DNA of 64,000 nucleotides from Chordibacter sp038110535 (GTDB lineage: Bacteria; Verrucomicrobiota; Verrucomicrobiia; Opitutales; Seribacteraceae): the NCBI GenBank assembly GCA_038110535.1, contig JAYNJW010000003.1, positions 1-64,000 on the forward strand, in the 5' to 3' direction. Shown here one piece after another: positions 7,877 to 16,379 of the stretch (positions are counted from its first letter, which is position 1; each line of letters opens with the position of its first letter). Under the pieces are notes generated by a model that ran no database searches, was not told the DNA's origin, and saw nothing but the letters and a program-made list of their open reading frames with translations. A program made the position numbers and the translations under genes.

Positions 7877-8565
7877 TTTTCACCTCTAAACATCCATTTT
7901 GGGCAGTACTTTTACCAATCGCTTGCTGCTCCATGATCGGTCTTATTTCTGTTAATATTGGGGTGCGGAAGTTTTTCTATCTCTCTGGAGTTCTTTCAGC
8001 CTTTATAATCGCGACATTTCTTCATCTCAGGTGGGACTCCTTCAGCATTCATATCATCCCAAATCAAGTGGGAAGTTTGACTGAAAGCAAAGTTCTATTT
8101 CTTGGAGACTCCATTACATGCGAGGGTGTCAGACCCCGTGGGTTCATTACTAAACTTGAATCAGTATTATCTATTGATGCCCAAGTTGTCTGTCAAAAGG
8201 GAGCCACTACAGAAGAAATTATCAAACTTTTTAATTCGGAATTGATTAATTTAACTCCTGATACAGTCGTAGTGCAGGCAGGAATCAATGATTTATTGGG
8301 CGGTTCCACAGTTGCTCAAACAATAGATACTCAACAAAAACTACTTTCTGCAATATCCAATAGGTTTCCTGATTCCAGAGTTTTCTTTTTACCTATTCAT
8401 CCCATCCTTCACCAAGAGAGTCGGCTGGAAATACCTGTGGATATTAAATCGTTTTGGACCCGAGAATCTAATTTTGCTGAAAAATTTTTGACAGCAGATG
8501 GGGTTCATTTGAATGCCAAAGGCCACACCCTACTGGCAGAGAACATAATCAAACTTTTAACATGA
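7858..8565 (+). CDS. Membrane-anchored SGNH/GDSL-family esterase or acyltransferase
   Basis: A 235-residue protein with two N-terminal hydrophobic segments (about 13-31 and 38-57) and an SGNH hydrolase domain. Block I is VLFLGDSIT with Ser85 as nucleophile, block III is GINDL, and block V is DGVHLN with Asp214 and His217. The domain should face the periplasm. It overlaps the acyltransferase-3 gene by 19 bp; together they look like a split version of the acyltransferase-3/SGNH fusion, in which the SGNH part delivers or removes the acyl group on the glycan. This partnership is inferred from gene order. Confidence 0.86.
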   Translation: MWDSFLIFTSKHPFWAVLLPIACCSMIGLISVNIGVRKFFYLSGVLSAFIIATFLHLRWDSFSIHIIPNQVGSLTESKVLFLGDSITCEGVRPRGFITKLESVLSIDAQVVCQKGATTEEIIKLFNSELINLTPDTVVVQAGINDLLGGSTVAQTIDTQQKLLSAISNRFPDSRVFFLPIHPILHQESRLEIPVDIKSFWTRESNFAEKFLTADGVHLNAKGHTLLAENIIKLLT

Positions 8566-8598
8566 AAGTAATCCATACGATTGAAGATAAAAGCATCT

Positions 8599-9603
8599 AT
8601 GAATTGGAATAATAAAAAAGTACTCGTTACCGGTGGAGCATCTTTCATCGGATCTCACTTAACAGAAAAATTAATCGAGAATGGAGCGACCGTTCGGGTT
8701 TCGGAAAATTTCTCCAGTGGCGAAAGAAAGCATTTGGAAAATATCGACTGCGAGTTGGTTGAAGGGAACCTGCTCGACTCTGAATTTTGCGATCAGGCAA
8801 CCAAAGGCATGGAAGTTGTCTTCCATTTGGCGGCCGATCATGGTGGACGAGGGTATATCGATTCTCACCCTGTCGAGTGCTCCACCAACATGATCCTCGA
8901 CGGACAAGTTTTTAGACACGCCCACCAAAACGGAGCGGAAAAAATTGTTTTTGCATCATCTGGATGCGTGTATCCAACCTCTGCCCAGATGGATGTGACG
9001 AAGGAAGTTTTTCTTTATGAAGACATGGTTAGTCCACCCTACGAAGCCGACGACTTATACGGTTGGGCAAAGTTGATGGCCGAATTAACGCTAAAGGCAT
9101 ACCACCAACAACATAGTCTGCAAACCGCATCCTGTCGCTACTTTACAGTCTATGGTCCCAGATGTACTGAGAACCATGCTGTCATGGCCATGATTGCCAG
9201 AGGTTACCTAAAACTTGACCCATTTGAAGTTTGGGGGGATGGCGAACAAATTCGCAACTGGACATATGTCGATGATATTGTCTCTGGCACCATCGCTGCA
9301 GCCGAAAAGATTCATGACGGCACCTCAATCAATCTTGGCACTATGGAACGCATCAAGGTAAAGGATTGTGCCCAGCAGGTCATTGATACTTTAAATCCCG
9401 GTGCAACCATCAAACTTCTTACCGATAAACCAACTGGACCCTTGAATCGTGTCGCCAGCAATGCATTGGCTCAGGAACTACTCGATTGGTCTCCACAAAC
9501 CAAATTTTCAGATGGGCTTCAAAAAACAATTGATTGGTATGTCAGCACCAAAAGTACCGAGCAAGCGAGCTCGGACTTAAGCCGAAAACTAGTCGGCAGA
9601 TAA
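8599..9603 (+). CDS. NAD-dependent sugar epimerase/dehydratase (extended SDR)
   Basis: A 334-residue extended short-chain dehydrogenase. It has the NAD-binding TGGASFIGSHL near residue 11, catalytic Tyr154 and Lys158 in YGWAK, and SSGCVYP. The stretch HLAADHGGRGYIDSHP resembles GDP-mannose 3,5-epimerase (LAADMGGMGFIQSN), so an epimerase on a GDP- or UDP-hexose is likely. ATG 8599 is preferred because it directly precedes NNKKVLVTGG; TTG 8581 is in frame and would add six residues. The 3' end overlaps the Wzm gene by 70 bp if that gene starts at TTG 9534. Confidence 0.88.
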   Translation: MNWNNKKVLVTGGASFIGSHLTEKLIENGATVRVSENFSSGERKHLENIDCELVEGNLLDSEFCDQATKGMEVVFHLAADHGGRGYIDSHPVECSTNMILDGQVFRHAHQNGAEKIVFASSGCVYPTSAQMDVTKEVFLYEDMVSPPYEADDLYGWAKLMAELTLKAYHQQHSLQTASCRYFTVYGPRCTENHAVMAMIARGYLKLDPFEVWGDGEQIRNWTYVDDIVSGTIAAAEKIHDGTSINLGTMERIKVKDCAQQVIDTLNPGATIKLLTDKPTGPLNRVASNALAQELLDWSPQTKFSDGLQKTIDWYVSTKSTEQASSDLSRKLVGR

Positions 9604-10460
9604 AAATTAGCTCGGATCAAAAGATAACCATTCTCAAACCCTCCGCAGGATGGACTGGTTTTGACTTTGCGGGAATATGGCAATACCGAGACCTTCTTTA
9701 CTTATTGGTTCGGCGGGACTTTCTTGCCCAATATAAACAAACCATTCTTGGCCCTGCTTGGTTCGTGCTCCAACCCTTGTTCCTTACGGTCGTTTTTACT
9801 CTGATCTTTGGAAAATTTGCACAAATCCCGACCGAAGGTCTCCCACCCCTACTCTTTTACAACTCAGGTCTGATCATTTGGAGTTATTTCTCCTCCTGTT
9901 TCACAGGTAATGCTTCCGTCTTCACTGCAAATGCCGGGATTTATCAAAAGGTTTATTATCCCCGGTTAATTAATCCCTTATCGAATTGTATCTCTGCTCT
10001 CTTTGGCTTTTCCATCCAAGCAGTTTTCTTTCTTGGATATTTTTGCCTCTACAAATTCATTATTCCAACAGCTACTCCCTTTGAAATGACTTGGGCAATG
10101 TTGATTCTGCCCTTGCTTATTCTTTTGGTGGCCTCCCTTGGCCTTGGTATGGGCTTATGGATGTCCGTCCTTACGGCCAAGTACCGAGACTTCAATCAAA
10201 TCACTGGATTCCTTGCCCAGGCTCTGATGTATGCCACGCCAATCATCTATCCATTGTCGGAAGTTCCTGAAAAATATCGATTCTGGGCATCTCTCAACCC
10301 CATGGCATCAGTTGTCGAAACCTTCCGTTTTGCCCTTCTCGGCAAGGGCTCCTTTTCACTAAACCTTTTGTGTTACTCCGCAATCGTAGCTGTGATGCTT
10401 TTGCTTTCAGGAATGTTCTTTTTCAAAAGAACCGAGAGACGAGTGGTGGATTACTTATAA
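9534..10460 (+). CDS. wzm: ABC-2 type polysaccharide export permease (Wzm)
   Basis: A 308-residue inner-membrane permease of an ABC-transporter-dependent polysaccharide exporter. It has the amphipathic N-terminal helix motif LVRRDFLAQYKQTILGPAW followed by six membrane segments and the ABC2 signature around NPMASVVETFRFALLG. The start is uncertain: TTG 9534 is the only usual start codon ahead of the conserved domain and gives a 70-bp overlap with the epimerase and a poorly conserved leader of about 35 residues. The ATPase gene follows 3 bp downstream. No Wzx or Wzy was seen, so export of this glycan is by the ABC route. Confidence 0.94.
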   Translation: MVCQHQKYRASELGLKPKTSRQIKISSDQKITILKPSAGWTGFDFAGIWQYRDLLYLLVRRDFLAQYKQTILGPAWFVLQPLFLTVVFTLIFGKFAQIPTEGLPPLLFYNSGLIIWSYFSSCFTGNASVFTANAGIYQKVYYPRLINPLSNCISALFGFSIQAVFFLGYFCLYKFIIPTATPFEMTWAMLILPLLILLVASLGLGMGLWMSVLTAKYRDFNQITGFLAQALMYATPIIYPLSEVPEKYRFWASLNPMASVVETFRFALLGKGSFSLNLLCYSAIVAVMLLLSGMFFFKRTERRVVDYL

Positions 10461-10463
10461 GAA

Positions 10464-11738
10464 ATGGACGGATCTCTCGCTATCCAAGCAACCAACCTAT
10501 CTAAAAAATATAGGTTGGGCACAATCGGGATCACCAGTCTTCGGGAAGACCTCAGCCGTTGGTGGAACCGAGGGAAAAATGAGATTACTGATGGTGGCTC
10601 AACTCAAGCAGGCATTGAGCATTCCCGCATGATCAATGATCATGAATTCTGGGCCTTACACGATCTAAATTTTGAGATTCCTCAGGGGGAAGTGGTGGGC
10701 TTAATCGGTGCAAATGGTTCAGGGAAATCAACGCTTTTGAAAATTCTGTCCAGGATTACTGAACCTTCTGAAGGTGAGGTAAAGGTCAGAGGCAAAGTTG
10801 CCTCCTTGCTCGAAGTCGGCACCGGCTTTCACCCCGAGCTTACCGGGCGTGAGAATGTTTATGTCAATGGTGCCATTCTTGGCATGACCCGACGGGAAGT
10901 GGACAAAAAGTTTGATGAAATTGTCGATTTTGCTGGGGTTACCGATTTCATTGATACTCCGATCAAGAGATATTCCTCAGGAATGACAGTACGCTTAGGT
11001 TTTGCGGTAGCGGCACACCTAGACCCAGACATTCTGATTGTGGATGAGGTGCTAGCCGTTGGGGATCTCAGATTCCAAAATCGTTGCATCAATCAGATGC
11101 AGAAAATTGCTCAATCGGGAAAGACTGTACTTTTTGTTAGTCATCAAATGGCAACTGTTGAAAATCTTTGTAAATCTGCATTTCTTCTCGATAGAGGAAA
11201 AATCATTTATTCTGGATTCTCCGGAGAAGTTATAAATGAATACAGAAAAACCATGAATGAAAGTTTTTCTCTCTCATTAAAAGAAAGAAAGAGAGAAGGA
11301 AACGGGAAGTGTAAGCTGGTAAGTTTTAGAATAACGAATCAAGATGGCGAGCAAGTTGACTCCTTGATTTGTGGAAAGCCAGCAACACTTGCCCTATTAT
11401 TTGAGGTTCACACACCTTGCACATCTGCATTGTGCCTTAGCTTAGGTATTTCCACAGCTAATCGGCATAGAATCGCTCACTTATGCATGAAAACATTTGG
11501 TAAAAGAATAGAGCCTATGGAGCAAAACACCTTTGAAGTTTTTCTACACCTTCCCAAGGTAGAGTTAAATCAAGGGAAATACTATGTTACCAGTTTCTTG
11601 GACGATGAGTCTGGTGAAATAATCGATTGGGTGGTTGACGCTTTTGAACTACAAATTCTTGAGTCAGACTTTTACGGAACAGGCATGATTCCAAAGAGTG
11701 ATCAGGGAGTAATTTTAATGGAGCATTCATTTGCATGA
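10464..11738 (+). CDS. wzt: Polysaccharide export ABC ATPase with C-terminal carbohydrate-binding domain (Wzt)
   Basis: A 424-residue ATPase that energises Wzm. The Walker A motif GANGSGKST begins at residue 82, the signature YSSGM is at 170-174, Walker B is ILIVDE with Asp194-Glu195, and the switch His lies in FVSHQMATVE. Residues about 270-424 form a beta-rich Wzt C-terminal domain, which in the O8/O9a-type systems binds the glycan terminus and sets export specificity. That domain needs a modified glycan end, which fits the many methyltransferases downstream. Base composition falls from about half GC in the ATPase part to clearly AT-richer in the C-terminal part. Confidence 0.95.
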   Translation: MDGSLAIQATNLSKKYRLGTIGITSLREDLSRWWNRGKNEITDGGSTQAGIEHSRMINDHEFWALHDLNFEIPQGEVVGLIGANGSGKSTLLKILSRITEPSEGEVKVRGKVASLLEVGTGFHPELTGRENVYVNGAILGMTRREVDKKFDEIVDFAGVTDFIDTPIKRYSSGMTVRLGFAVAAHLDPDILIVDEVLAVGDLRFQNRCINQMQKIAQSGKTVLFVSHQMATVENLCKSAFLLDRGKIIYSGFSGEVINEYRKTMNESFSLSLKERKREGNGKCKLVSFRITNQDGEQVDSLICGKPATLALLFEVHTPCTSALCLSLGISTANRHRIAHLCMKTFGKRIEPMEQNTFEVFLHLPKVELNQGKYYVTSFLDDESGEIIDWVVDAFELQILESDFYGTGMIPKSDQGVILMEHSFA

Positions 11739-12382
11739 AAATTACTTACTTGTACAAAAAATTTAAAGCCGACCTAGCGGATACTTGCCAAAATTCTTCA
11801 AAATTTGATCTAGGATTACATTTAAAGATGTGGATATCTGAGTACATTTTCAGATTAGACACCGTTAATGCTGGTTATATGTGGACGAGCTACCCCCTAC
11901 ATCAATTTCTTCATTCCTTAAATTTGAAGAACAAAAATGTACTTGAGTTCGGCAGCGGCGGCTCCACCGTTTTTTTTTTAAAAAGGAAGGCCAACTTAAT
12001 AACCTTCGAGCATTCTCAAGTCTGGATCGAAAAACTAAGATTAAGACTGGGACATCAATCCAAATGGAAATCATATCTTGTTGAATTTATCCCCCGCGAA
12101 GATGATCAAAACGGGCACCTCAAATATATTGAAAAAATCCAAGATATTGAGGATGAAACAGTGGACATTGCCCTAGTCGACGGAAGACATCGGGTAGAAT
12201 GTATCCGTTCAGTCCAATCAAAATTGGTGCCTGGTGGTCAGATCATTTTGGATGACTCAGATAGACCTTCTTACGAAGAGTCGTATGAGATTCTCAAGAA
12301 TTGGGAAACTTTTAGGATAAGTGGGTATGCTTACATGTCTGATTATAAAACCCACTCAACGGTATGGCAGAAACCCTCTTAA
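11735..12382 (+). CDS. SAM-dependent methyltransferase-like protein
   Basis: A 215-residue class I methyltransferase fold: NVLEFGSGGSTVFFL (SAM-binding glycine-rich loop, residues about 69-83), LITFEHS as the acidic strand-2 end, and DIALVDGRHRVECI followed by KLVPGGQIILDDSD. The start ATG overlaps the wzt stop (ATGA), so it is translationally coupled to the exporter. This position directly after wzt is where chain-terminating modification enzymes sit in ABC-dependent O-antigen clusters; whether this one caps the chain is conjecture. The substrate is unknown. Confidence 0.75.
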   Translation: MKITYLYKKFKADLADTCQNSSKFDLGLHLKMWISEYIFRLDTVNAGYMWTSYPLHQFLHSLNLKNKNVLEFGSGGSTVFFLKRKANLITFEHSQVWIEKLRLRLGHQSKWKSYLVEFIPREDDQNGHLKYIEKIQDIEDETVDIALVDGRHRVECIRSVQSKLVPGGQIILDDSDRPSYEESYEILKNWETFRISGYAYMSDYKTHSTVWQKPS

Positions 12383-12390
12383 ATAAATAA

Positions 12391-13167
12391 ATGCTCATCT
12401 CGTTGGAAAAAATAATTGAGAGGTTTAAAATTGAAAGCGTTTATATTGCCCATTTTGGGGCTCATCACGGTCAGGAAGTCGCAATGTATCAAACGAACAA
12501 TTTCGAAGAGATTCATTTGTTTGAACCTCAATCAACTGCATTCGAGTTATTAGAATCATCCTACCAAAATGTTAAAAATATATTTTTATATAATTTCGGA
12601 CTTGGTGCTAAAAATTCCTCCAACTTGCTACATTTAGGTTCAGGAGACGGGCAGGCCTCTTCTGTACTCAAACCAGACTTACACAAAGACCTTTATCCTT
12701 ACATCGAATTTAATGATTCAGAAGAAATTGAGATAAAAAAATTTGATGACTTAGAACTTAAAAAAATTAATTTTCTCAACATAGACATTCAAGGTTTCGA
12801 ACTCGAGGCACTCAAAGGCTGCGAAAATCAACTAAAATCGGGGATTGAATACATTTACACCGAGGTGAACCGTAAGTATGTTTACAAAGATTGCGCACTC
12901 ATTGGACAGATCGATAATTATTTATACAATTTTGGATTCATCCGTGTGATTACAAAATGGTGGAATATTCTAACACCTTGGGGCGATGCATTTTATATAA
13001 AAAAGAAGAAGCTAAGTTTTTCTCAAAAGTTTTTATTTTTTCTAAAAAAACTGCTTTTCCCGGAACCTGTAATGTTTTTCTTTTACGATCTCATCTTAGT
13101 GATTGTAAAATTTTTTGACTTTGTGAACTCAAAGTTTCTCAATTTAAGAAGGCGGTTTATCTCATAA
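12391..13167 (+). CDS. FkbM-family methyltransferase with hydrophobic C-terminal tail
   Basis: A 258-residue FkbM-type SAM-dependent O-methyltransferase. FGAHHGQEVAMY is the SAM loop, EIHLFEPQ the acidic motif, and NIDIQGFELEALKGCE the FkbM hallmark. After the catalytic domain (about 205 residues), residues 206-258 form an aromatic and hydrophobic tail with lysines (for example FFLKKLLFPEPVMFFFYDLILVIV) that could anchor it to the membrane. It probably methylates a sugar hydroxyl of the glycan or its precursor. The stop codon overlaps the start proposed for the next gene. Confidence 0.86.
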   Translation: MLISLEKIIERFKIESVYIAHFGAHHGQEVAMYQTNNFEEIHLFEPQSTAFELLESSYQNVKNIFLYNFGLGAKNSSNLLHLGSGDGQASSVLKPDLHKDLYPYIEFNDSEEIEIKKFDDLELKKINFLNIDIQGFELEALKGCENQLKSGIEYIYTEVNRKYVYKDCALIGQIDNYLYNFGFIRVITKWWNILTPWGDAFYIKKKKLSFSQKFLFFLKKLLFPEPVMFFFYDLILVIVKFFDFVNSKFLNLRRRFIS

Positions 13168-14045
13168 TTTCAGATAAAAAAATAATTATTCGTTATGAAT
13201 ACGGACAATTGGGAAACATACTTTTTCGCTTATCCAATGCATTGGCTTATGCACTTGAGCACAATTACAAGGTAGAGGATTACACCCTGGCTTTCTGTAA
13301 TTATCATGACGGTAGTTCCAATATTCGTTTTTTTGAAAACTATCATTCTTTTCACTTTTTCGAATACCCCCGCCCAAATTCACGCTTGATCAATCGAATA
13401 AAGTGGAAATTTCGCTATAAGAATTATCGTAAGAGCAAGATGATCGAAAACTTCGATCCTTCTTTTGATCTAAAACAGTTACCCCAGCACTTCAGCTACG
13501 AACTCAAAGGTTTTCACTTCACAGCGGGTGATCTGATTATCAAATACCGCAGACAAATTTGCCAGATTTTAGATTTCAAAAGTTCACTTAAAAGTCCTAT
13601 CGATTCCTTACTTAAAGAAGCCAGGTCCAAATATTCGCTAATTCTTGGAGTTCACATTCGCGAAAATGATTTCAAAGACTTTTACGATGGAAAATATTTT
13701 GTATCCGCTGAACATTATCTAAAATTGATTGATCAATTCAAAAAACTAAAATCTGAAAATTCCGTAGGTGTTCTAATCTGTTCAGACAATGCGGAAATAT
13801 TACGAGAGATTAAACAGCGATATCCTGATTTTACCCTAACCAAAGGCTCCGTCGCACAAGATATGTATGCTTTGTCTTTATGCGATTACATATTGGGTCC
13901 CCAAGCCACAACCATGAGTGCTTGGGCAGCGTACCTTGGAAATGTAAAATTAGCTCAAATTAGACCTGAAACTGAGTCCATTTATCTTTCATCTTTTCAA
14001 GATGTGTCGAGATTAGAACCGTTTTCTCCTTTTTCTATCAATTGA
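13164..14045 (+). CDS. GT11-like (alpha-1,2-fucosyltransferase-type) glycosyltransferase, non-canonical start
   Basis: A GT-B fold transferase related to family 11. It has YGQLGNILFRLSNALAYA at the N-terminus (family GGLGNQxFQ), ILGVHIRENDF (GDP-sugar binding region), DGKYF, and SLCDYILGPQATTMSAWAA. The reading frame is open from 13119, yet the first ATG/GTG/TTG is TTG 13209, which would cut away half of the conserved motif. ATA 13164, overlapping the previous stop as ATAA, is the position I favour; ATT 13167 and ATA 13182 are alternatives. It is paralogous to the gene at 56837. A fucose or other 6-deoxy donor is plausible but not proven. Confidence 0.75.
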   Translation: MISDKKIIIRYEYGQLGNILFRLSNALAYALEHNYKVEDYTLAFCNYHDGSSNIRFFENYHSFHFFEYPRPNSRLINRIKWKFRYKNYRKSKMIENFDPSFDLKQLPQHFSYELKGFHFTAGDLIIKYRRQICQILDFKSSLKSPIDSLLKEARSKYSLILGVHIRENDFKDFYDGKYFVSAEHYLKLIDQFKKLKSENSVGVLICSDNAEILREIKQRYPDFTLTKGSVAQDMYALSLCDYILGPQATTMSAWAAYLGNVKLAQIRPETESIYLSSFQDVSRLEPFSPFSIN

Positions 14046-15262
14046 AAATCGCTTTCCTAACCTCAATATACCCAAAGCACGTAGAAGAAATCTATAAACA
14101 AAACCCTGAATTATCTAAAAAGTCATCCGATGAACAAATGGAGTTCATTCGGTGGCATGCCTTGTCATCTTATGTCAGATGGTTTGAATTACTCGAAGAA
14201 AAAGGCTATCAAACTTGCTCATTTAATCACAACCTTTCCCATGTTGCTCTCGCTTGGGCAAAAGAAAACCAATTCCAAACCAAGACGAGTAATCCGATTA
14301 TGGAGATCGGAAAGGAAAAAATTACACGATTCAAACCTGATATTATTTTCTGCTTCGCCCCTCTATTCTACCTTAGTAATAATTTCCTGCATGAACTGGT
14401 AGCTTCCCTTGAAAAAAAACCAAAACTTATTGCTTGGTACGGAGCAAATGTTGGGGATGAAAAGATTTTTAATTTTTTTGACCTTACCCTTTCCAATTCA
14501 AAACATTTAGTAAACAGCCTGCGAAAAAAGGTGATCAAATCAGATTTCTTGGGACATTCGTTTGACCCGATTATCTTAAATAAAATCAAGATTCCGCAGA
14601 AAAGAAAAAATCGAATTGCTTTCTTTGGAAACCTCGATCTCTCAACAGCAGATTTCAAAAACCGAACTAAGTTCCTTGAGCAAATTTCCATCAAGACAGG
14701 GAAAGTTGATGTTTATGGTCAAACATCTAAGATACCCAGTTCTTCGAGACTGAAGTACCATGCTCTTAGTGCTAGGGTCGTTATCTCGGATAAGCTTTCA
14801 AAAGTATTTAAATCTACAAAACTTGATTATTGGTCTGATCGAAAAAACTTGCCCACAAACCCTCAAGTAATATCAGCAAAATTTGCTTCAAGTGTCCGTT
14901 CTCCTAGATACGGAAAAGCAATGTTTGAACTACTGGCATCTTACGAAACCGCTCTAAACTACCACAACATTCACACTGGAAATAACGCTTGCAACATGCG
15001 TTTGTTTGAAGCAACTGGTTTAGGATGTGCCTTACTTACAGATGCCAAAGACGATATATCCGAGTATTTCAAAGTTGGTGAAGAAATCCTTACCTATGAT
15101 TCGTTTACAGATTTAGTCGAAAAAGTTAAATATCTCCAAAATAATCCATCCGAAGTTAAAAAACTCGGCGAAAATGCTCAAAGACGAACTCTAGAATGCC
15201 ACAATACTGACATTCAGATCAGTAAATTTATCAAAATTCTAAAAAACAATTTTTCTGAATAG
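14042..15262 (+). CDS. GT-B glycosyltransferase (CgeB/family 1-like)
   Basis: A 406-residue soluble GT-B transferase. The C-terminal domain has HTGNNACNMRLFEATGLGCALLTD and EILTYDSFTDLVEKV, as in the Glyco_trans_1_2/CgeB group, in which the E of RLFEATG contacts the nucleotide. The N-terminal domain begins KIAFLTSIYPK and includes IIFCFAPLFYLS. The start TTG 14042 overlaps the previous stop (TTGA). The donor and linkage cannot be read from sequence. Confidence 0.85.
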   Translation: MKIAFLTSIYPKHVEEIYKQNPELSKKSSDEQMEFIRWHALSSYVRWFELLEEKGYQTCSFNHNLSHVALAWAKENQFQTKTSNPIMEIGKEKITRFKPDIIFCFAPLFYLSNNFLHELVASLEKKPKLIAWYGANVGDEKIFNFFDLTLSNSKHLVNSLRKKVIKSDFLGHSFDPIILNKIKIPQKRKNRIAFFGNLDLSTADFKNRTKFLEQISIKTGKVDVYGQTSKIPSSSRLKYHALSARVVISDKLSKVFKSTKLDYWSDRKNLPTNPQVISAKFASSVRSPRYGKAMFELLASYETALNYHNIHTGNNACNMRLFEATGLGCALLTDAKDDISEYFKVGEEILTYDSFTDLVEKVKYLQNNPSEVKKLGENAQRRTLECHNTDIQISKFIKILKNNFSE

Positions 15263-16379
15263 ACTTCCCAAAAAAGAATTCCATGTAGGAAGGCCAAACT
15301 TACCTAAAAAAAGTGATTTATTACAAAAATTCTCCGCAATCATTGACCGAGAATGGCTTACCAACAATGGTCCATCAGTAAAGGAATTAGAATCAAAAAT
15401 TGCTAATCATCTTGGTGTAAAACATTGCGTTTGCGTTTGTAATGCCACCATTGGACTTGAGCTTGTTCAAAAGGCACTAAACCTAACTGGTGAAGTGATT
15501 ATTCCCTCATTTACATTTATTGCTACAGCCAACTCTCTTCGTTGGCAAAAAATAGATCCAGTATTTTGCGATATAAAACCAGACAACCATTTGATAGATA
15601 CTTCCAAAATTGAAGCCTTAATTACGCCTAGAACATCTGCGATAATGGCAGTTCCTATTTGGGGCCAAGCATGTGATTACAATGAACTGGAAAAGCTCGC
15701 TCAAAAGCACAATCTTAAATTAATTTTTGATGCGGCACATGCCTTTGGTTGTAAGTCAGAAGATCGCTACATCGGAGGATTTGGGGATGCTGAGGTATTC
15801 AGTCTTCATGCTACAAAATATTTTTCAACCGGAGAAGGCGGCGTAATCACAACCAATTCAGATGCTCTTGCTGAAAAGTTAAAATATATGAGAAATTTTG
15901 GTTTTGATGGATACGACAAAACCGTTTCATTAGGTACAAACGCAAAAATGAGTGAATTTGCAGCCGCATATGGTTTGGCTGCCTTTGACAATTTAGAGAA
16001 TATATTAAATCAAAATAAATTCGTATACCAAAGCTTCATTGAATCGTTTAAGCAATTTCCGGAAATTCGATTTCTTAAGTATAATTCCAAAAATGTTAGT
16101 AATTTCCATTACATCATCGCCCAAGTTCCAGCTTGTGTAAGGGATAGGCTTGTCGAACATTTTCACAAAAATAAAGTTTTTGTCAGAAAGTATTTTTTTC
16201 CTGGATGTCATCGATTAGAGCCCTATTGCAATGATGAAAAATATGTGCAGTGCAAACTACCAATAACTGAAAAGGTTTCTGCGGAAATCATTGTTTTCCC
16301 AAATGGAAATCAAATTGAACCTGATGATATTACTTTCTTTGTGAAACTGATTGAAGGATTTTTGCTCAATAAAAAATGA
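15255..16379 (+). CDS. DegT/DnrJ/EryC1/StrS-family sugar aminotransferase (VioA-like), non-canonical start
   Basis: A PLP-dependent nucleotide-sugar aminotransferase of about 374 residues. The catalytic Lys188 lies in LHATKYFSTGEGG, the PLP-binding Asp in IFDAAHAFG, and the N-terminus reads FHVGRPNLP and WLTNNGP as in VioA-type dTDP-4-keto-6-deoxyglucose transaminases. The first usual start codon (GTG 15495) would delete about 80 conserved residues. The frame opens at 15243 and offers only ATT 15249 or CTG 15255, just overlapping the previous stop. A NeuD-like acetyltransferase lies two genes downstream, so a 4-acetamido-4,6-dideoxyhexose is a reasonable product. Confidence 0.87.
   Translation: MNRLPKKEFHVGRPNLPKKSDLLQKFSAIIDREWLTNNGPSVKELESKIANHLGVKHCVCVCNATIGLELVQKALNLTGEVIIPSFTFIATANSLRWQKIDPVFCDIKPDNHLIDTSKIEALITPRTSAIMAVPIWGQACDYNELEKLAQKHNLKLIFDAAHAFGCKSEDRYIGGFGDAEVFSLHATKYFSTGEGGVITTNSDALAEKLKYMRNFGFDGYDKTVSLGTNAKMSEFAAAYGLAAFDNLENILNQNKFVYQSFIESFKQFPEIRFLKYNSKNVSNFHYIIAQVPACVRDRLVEHFHKNKVFVRKYFFPGCHRLEPYCNDEKYVQCKLPITEKVSAEIIVFPNGNQIEPDDITFFVKLIEGFLLNKK

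Noticed and set aside
11003..11014. TGCGGTAGCGGC inside wzt resembles ops
   Set aside because: It matches only 9 of 12 consensus bases, lacks the first G and the final TG, and encodes conserved ATPase residues, so it is a chance match.
14368..14694. 108-codon open frame on the minus strand
   Set aside because: It lies wholly inside the GT-B gene 14042-15262, has no family features and is a shadow; the same holds for all other minus-strand frames right of 1409.
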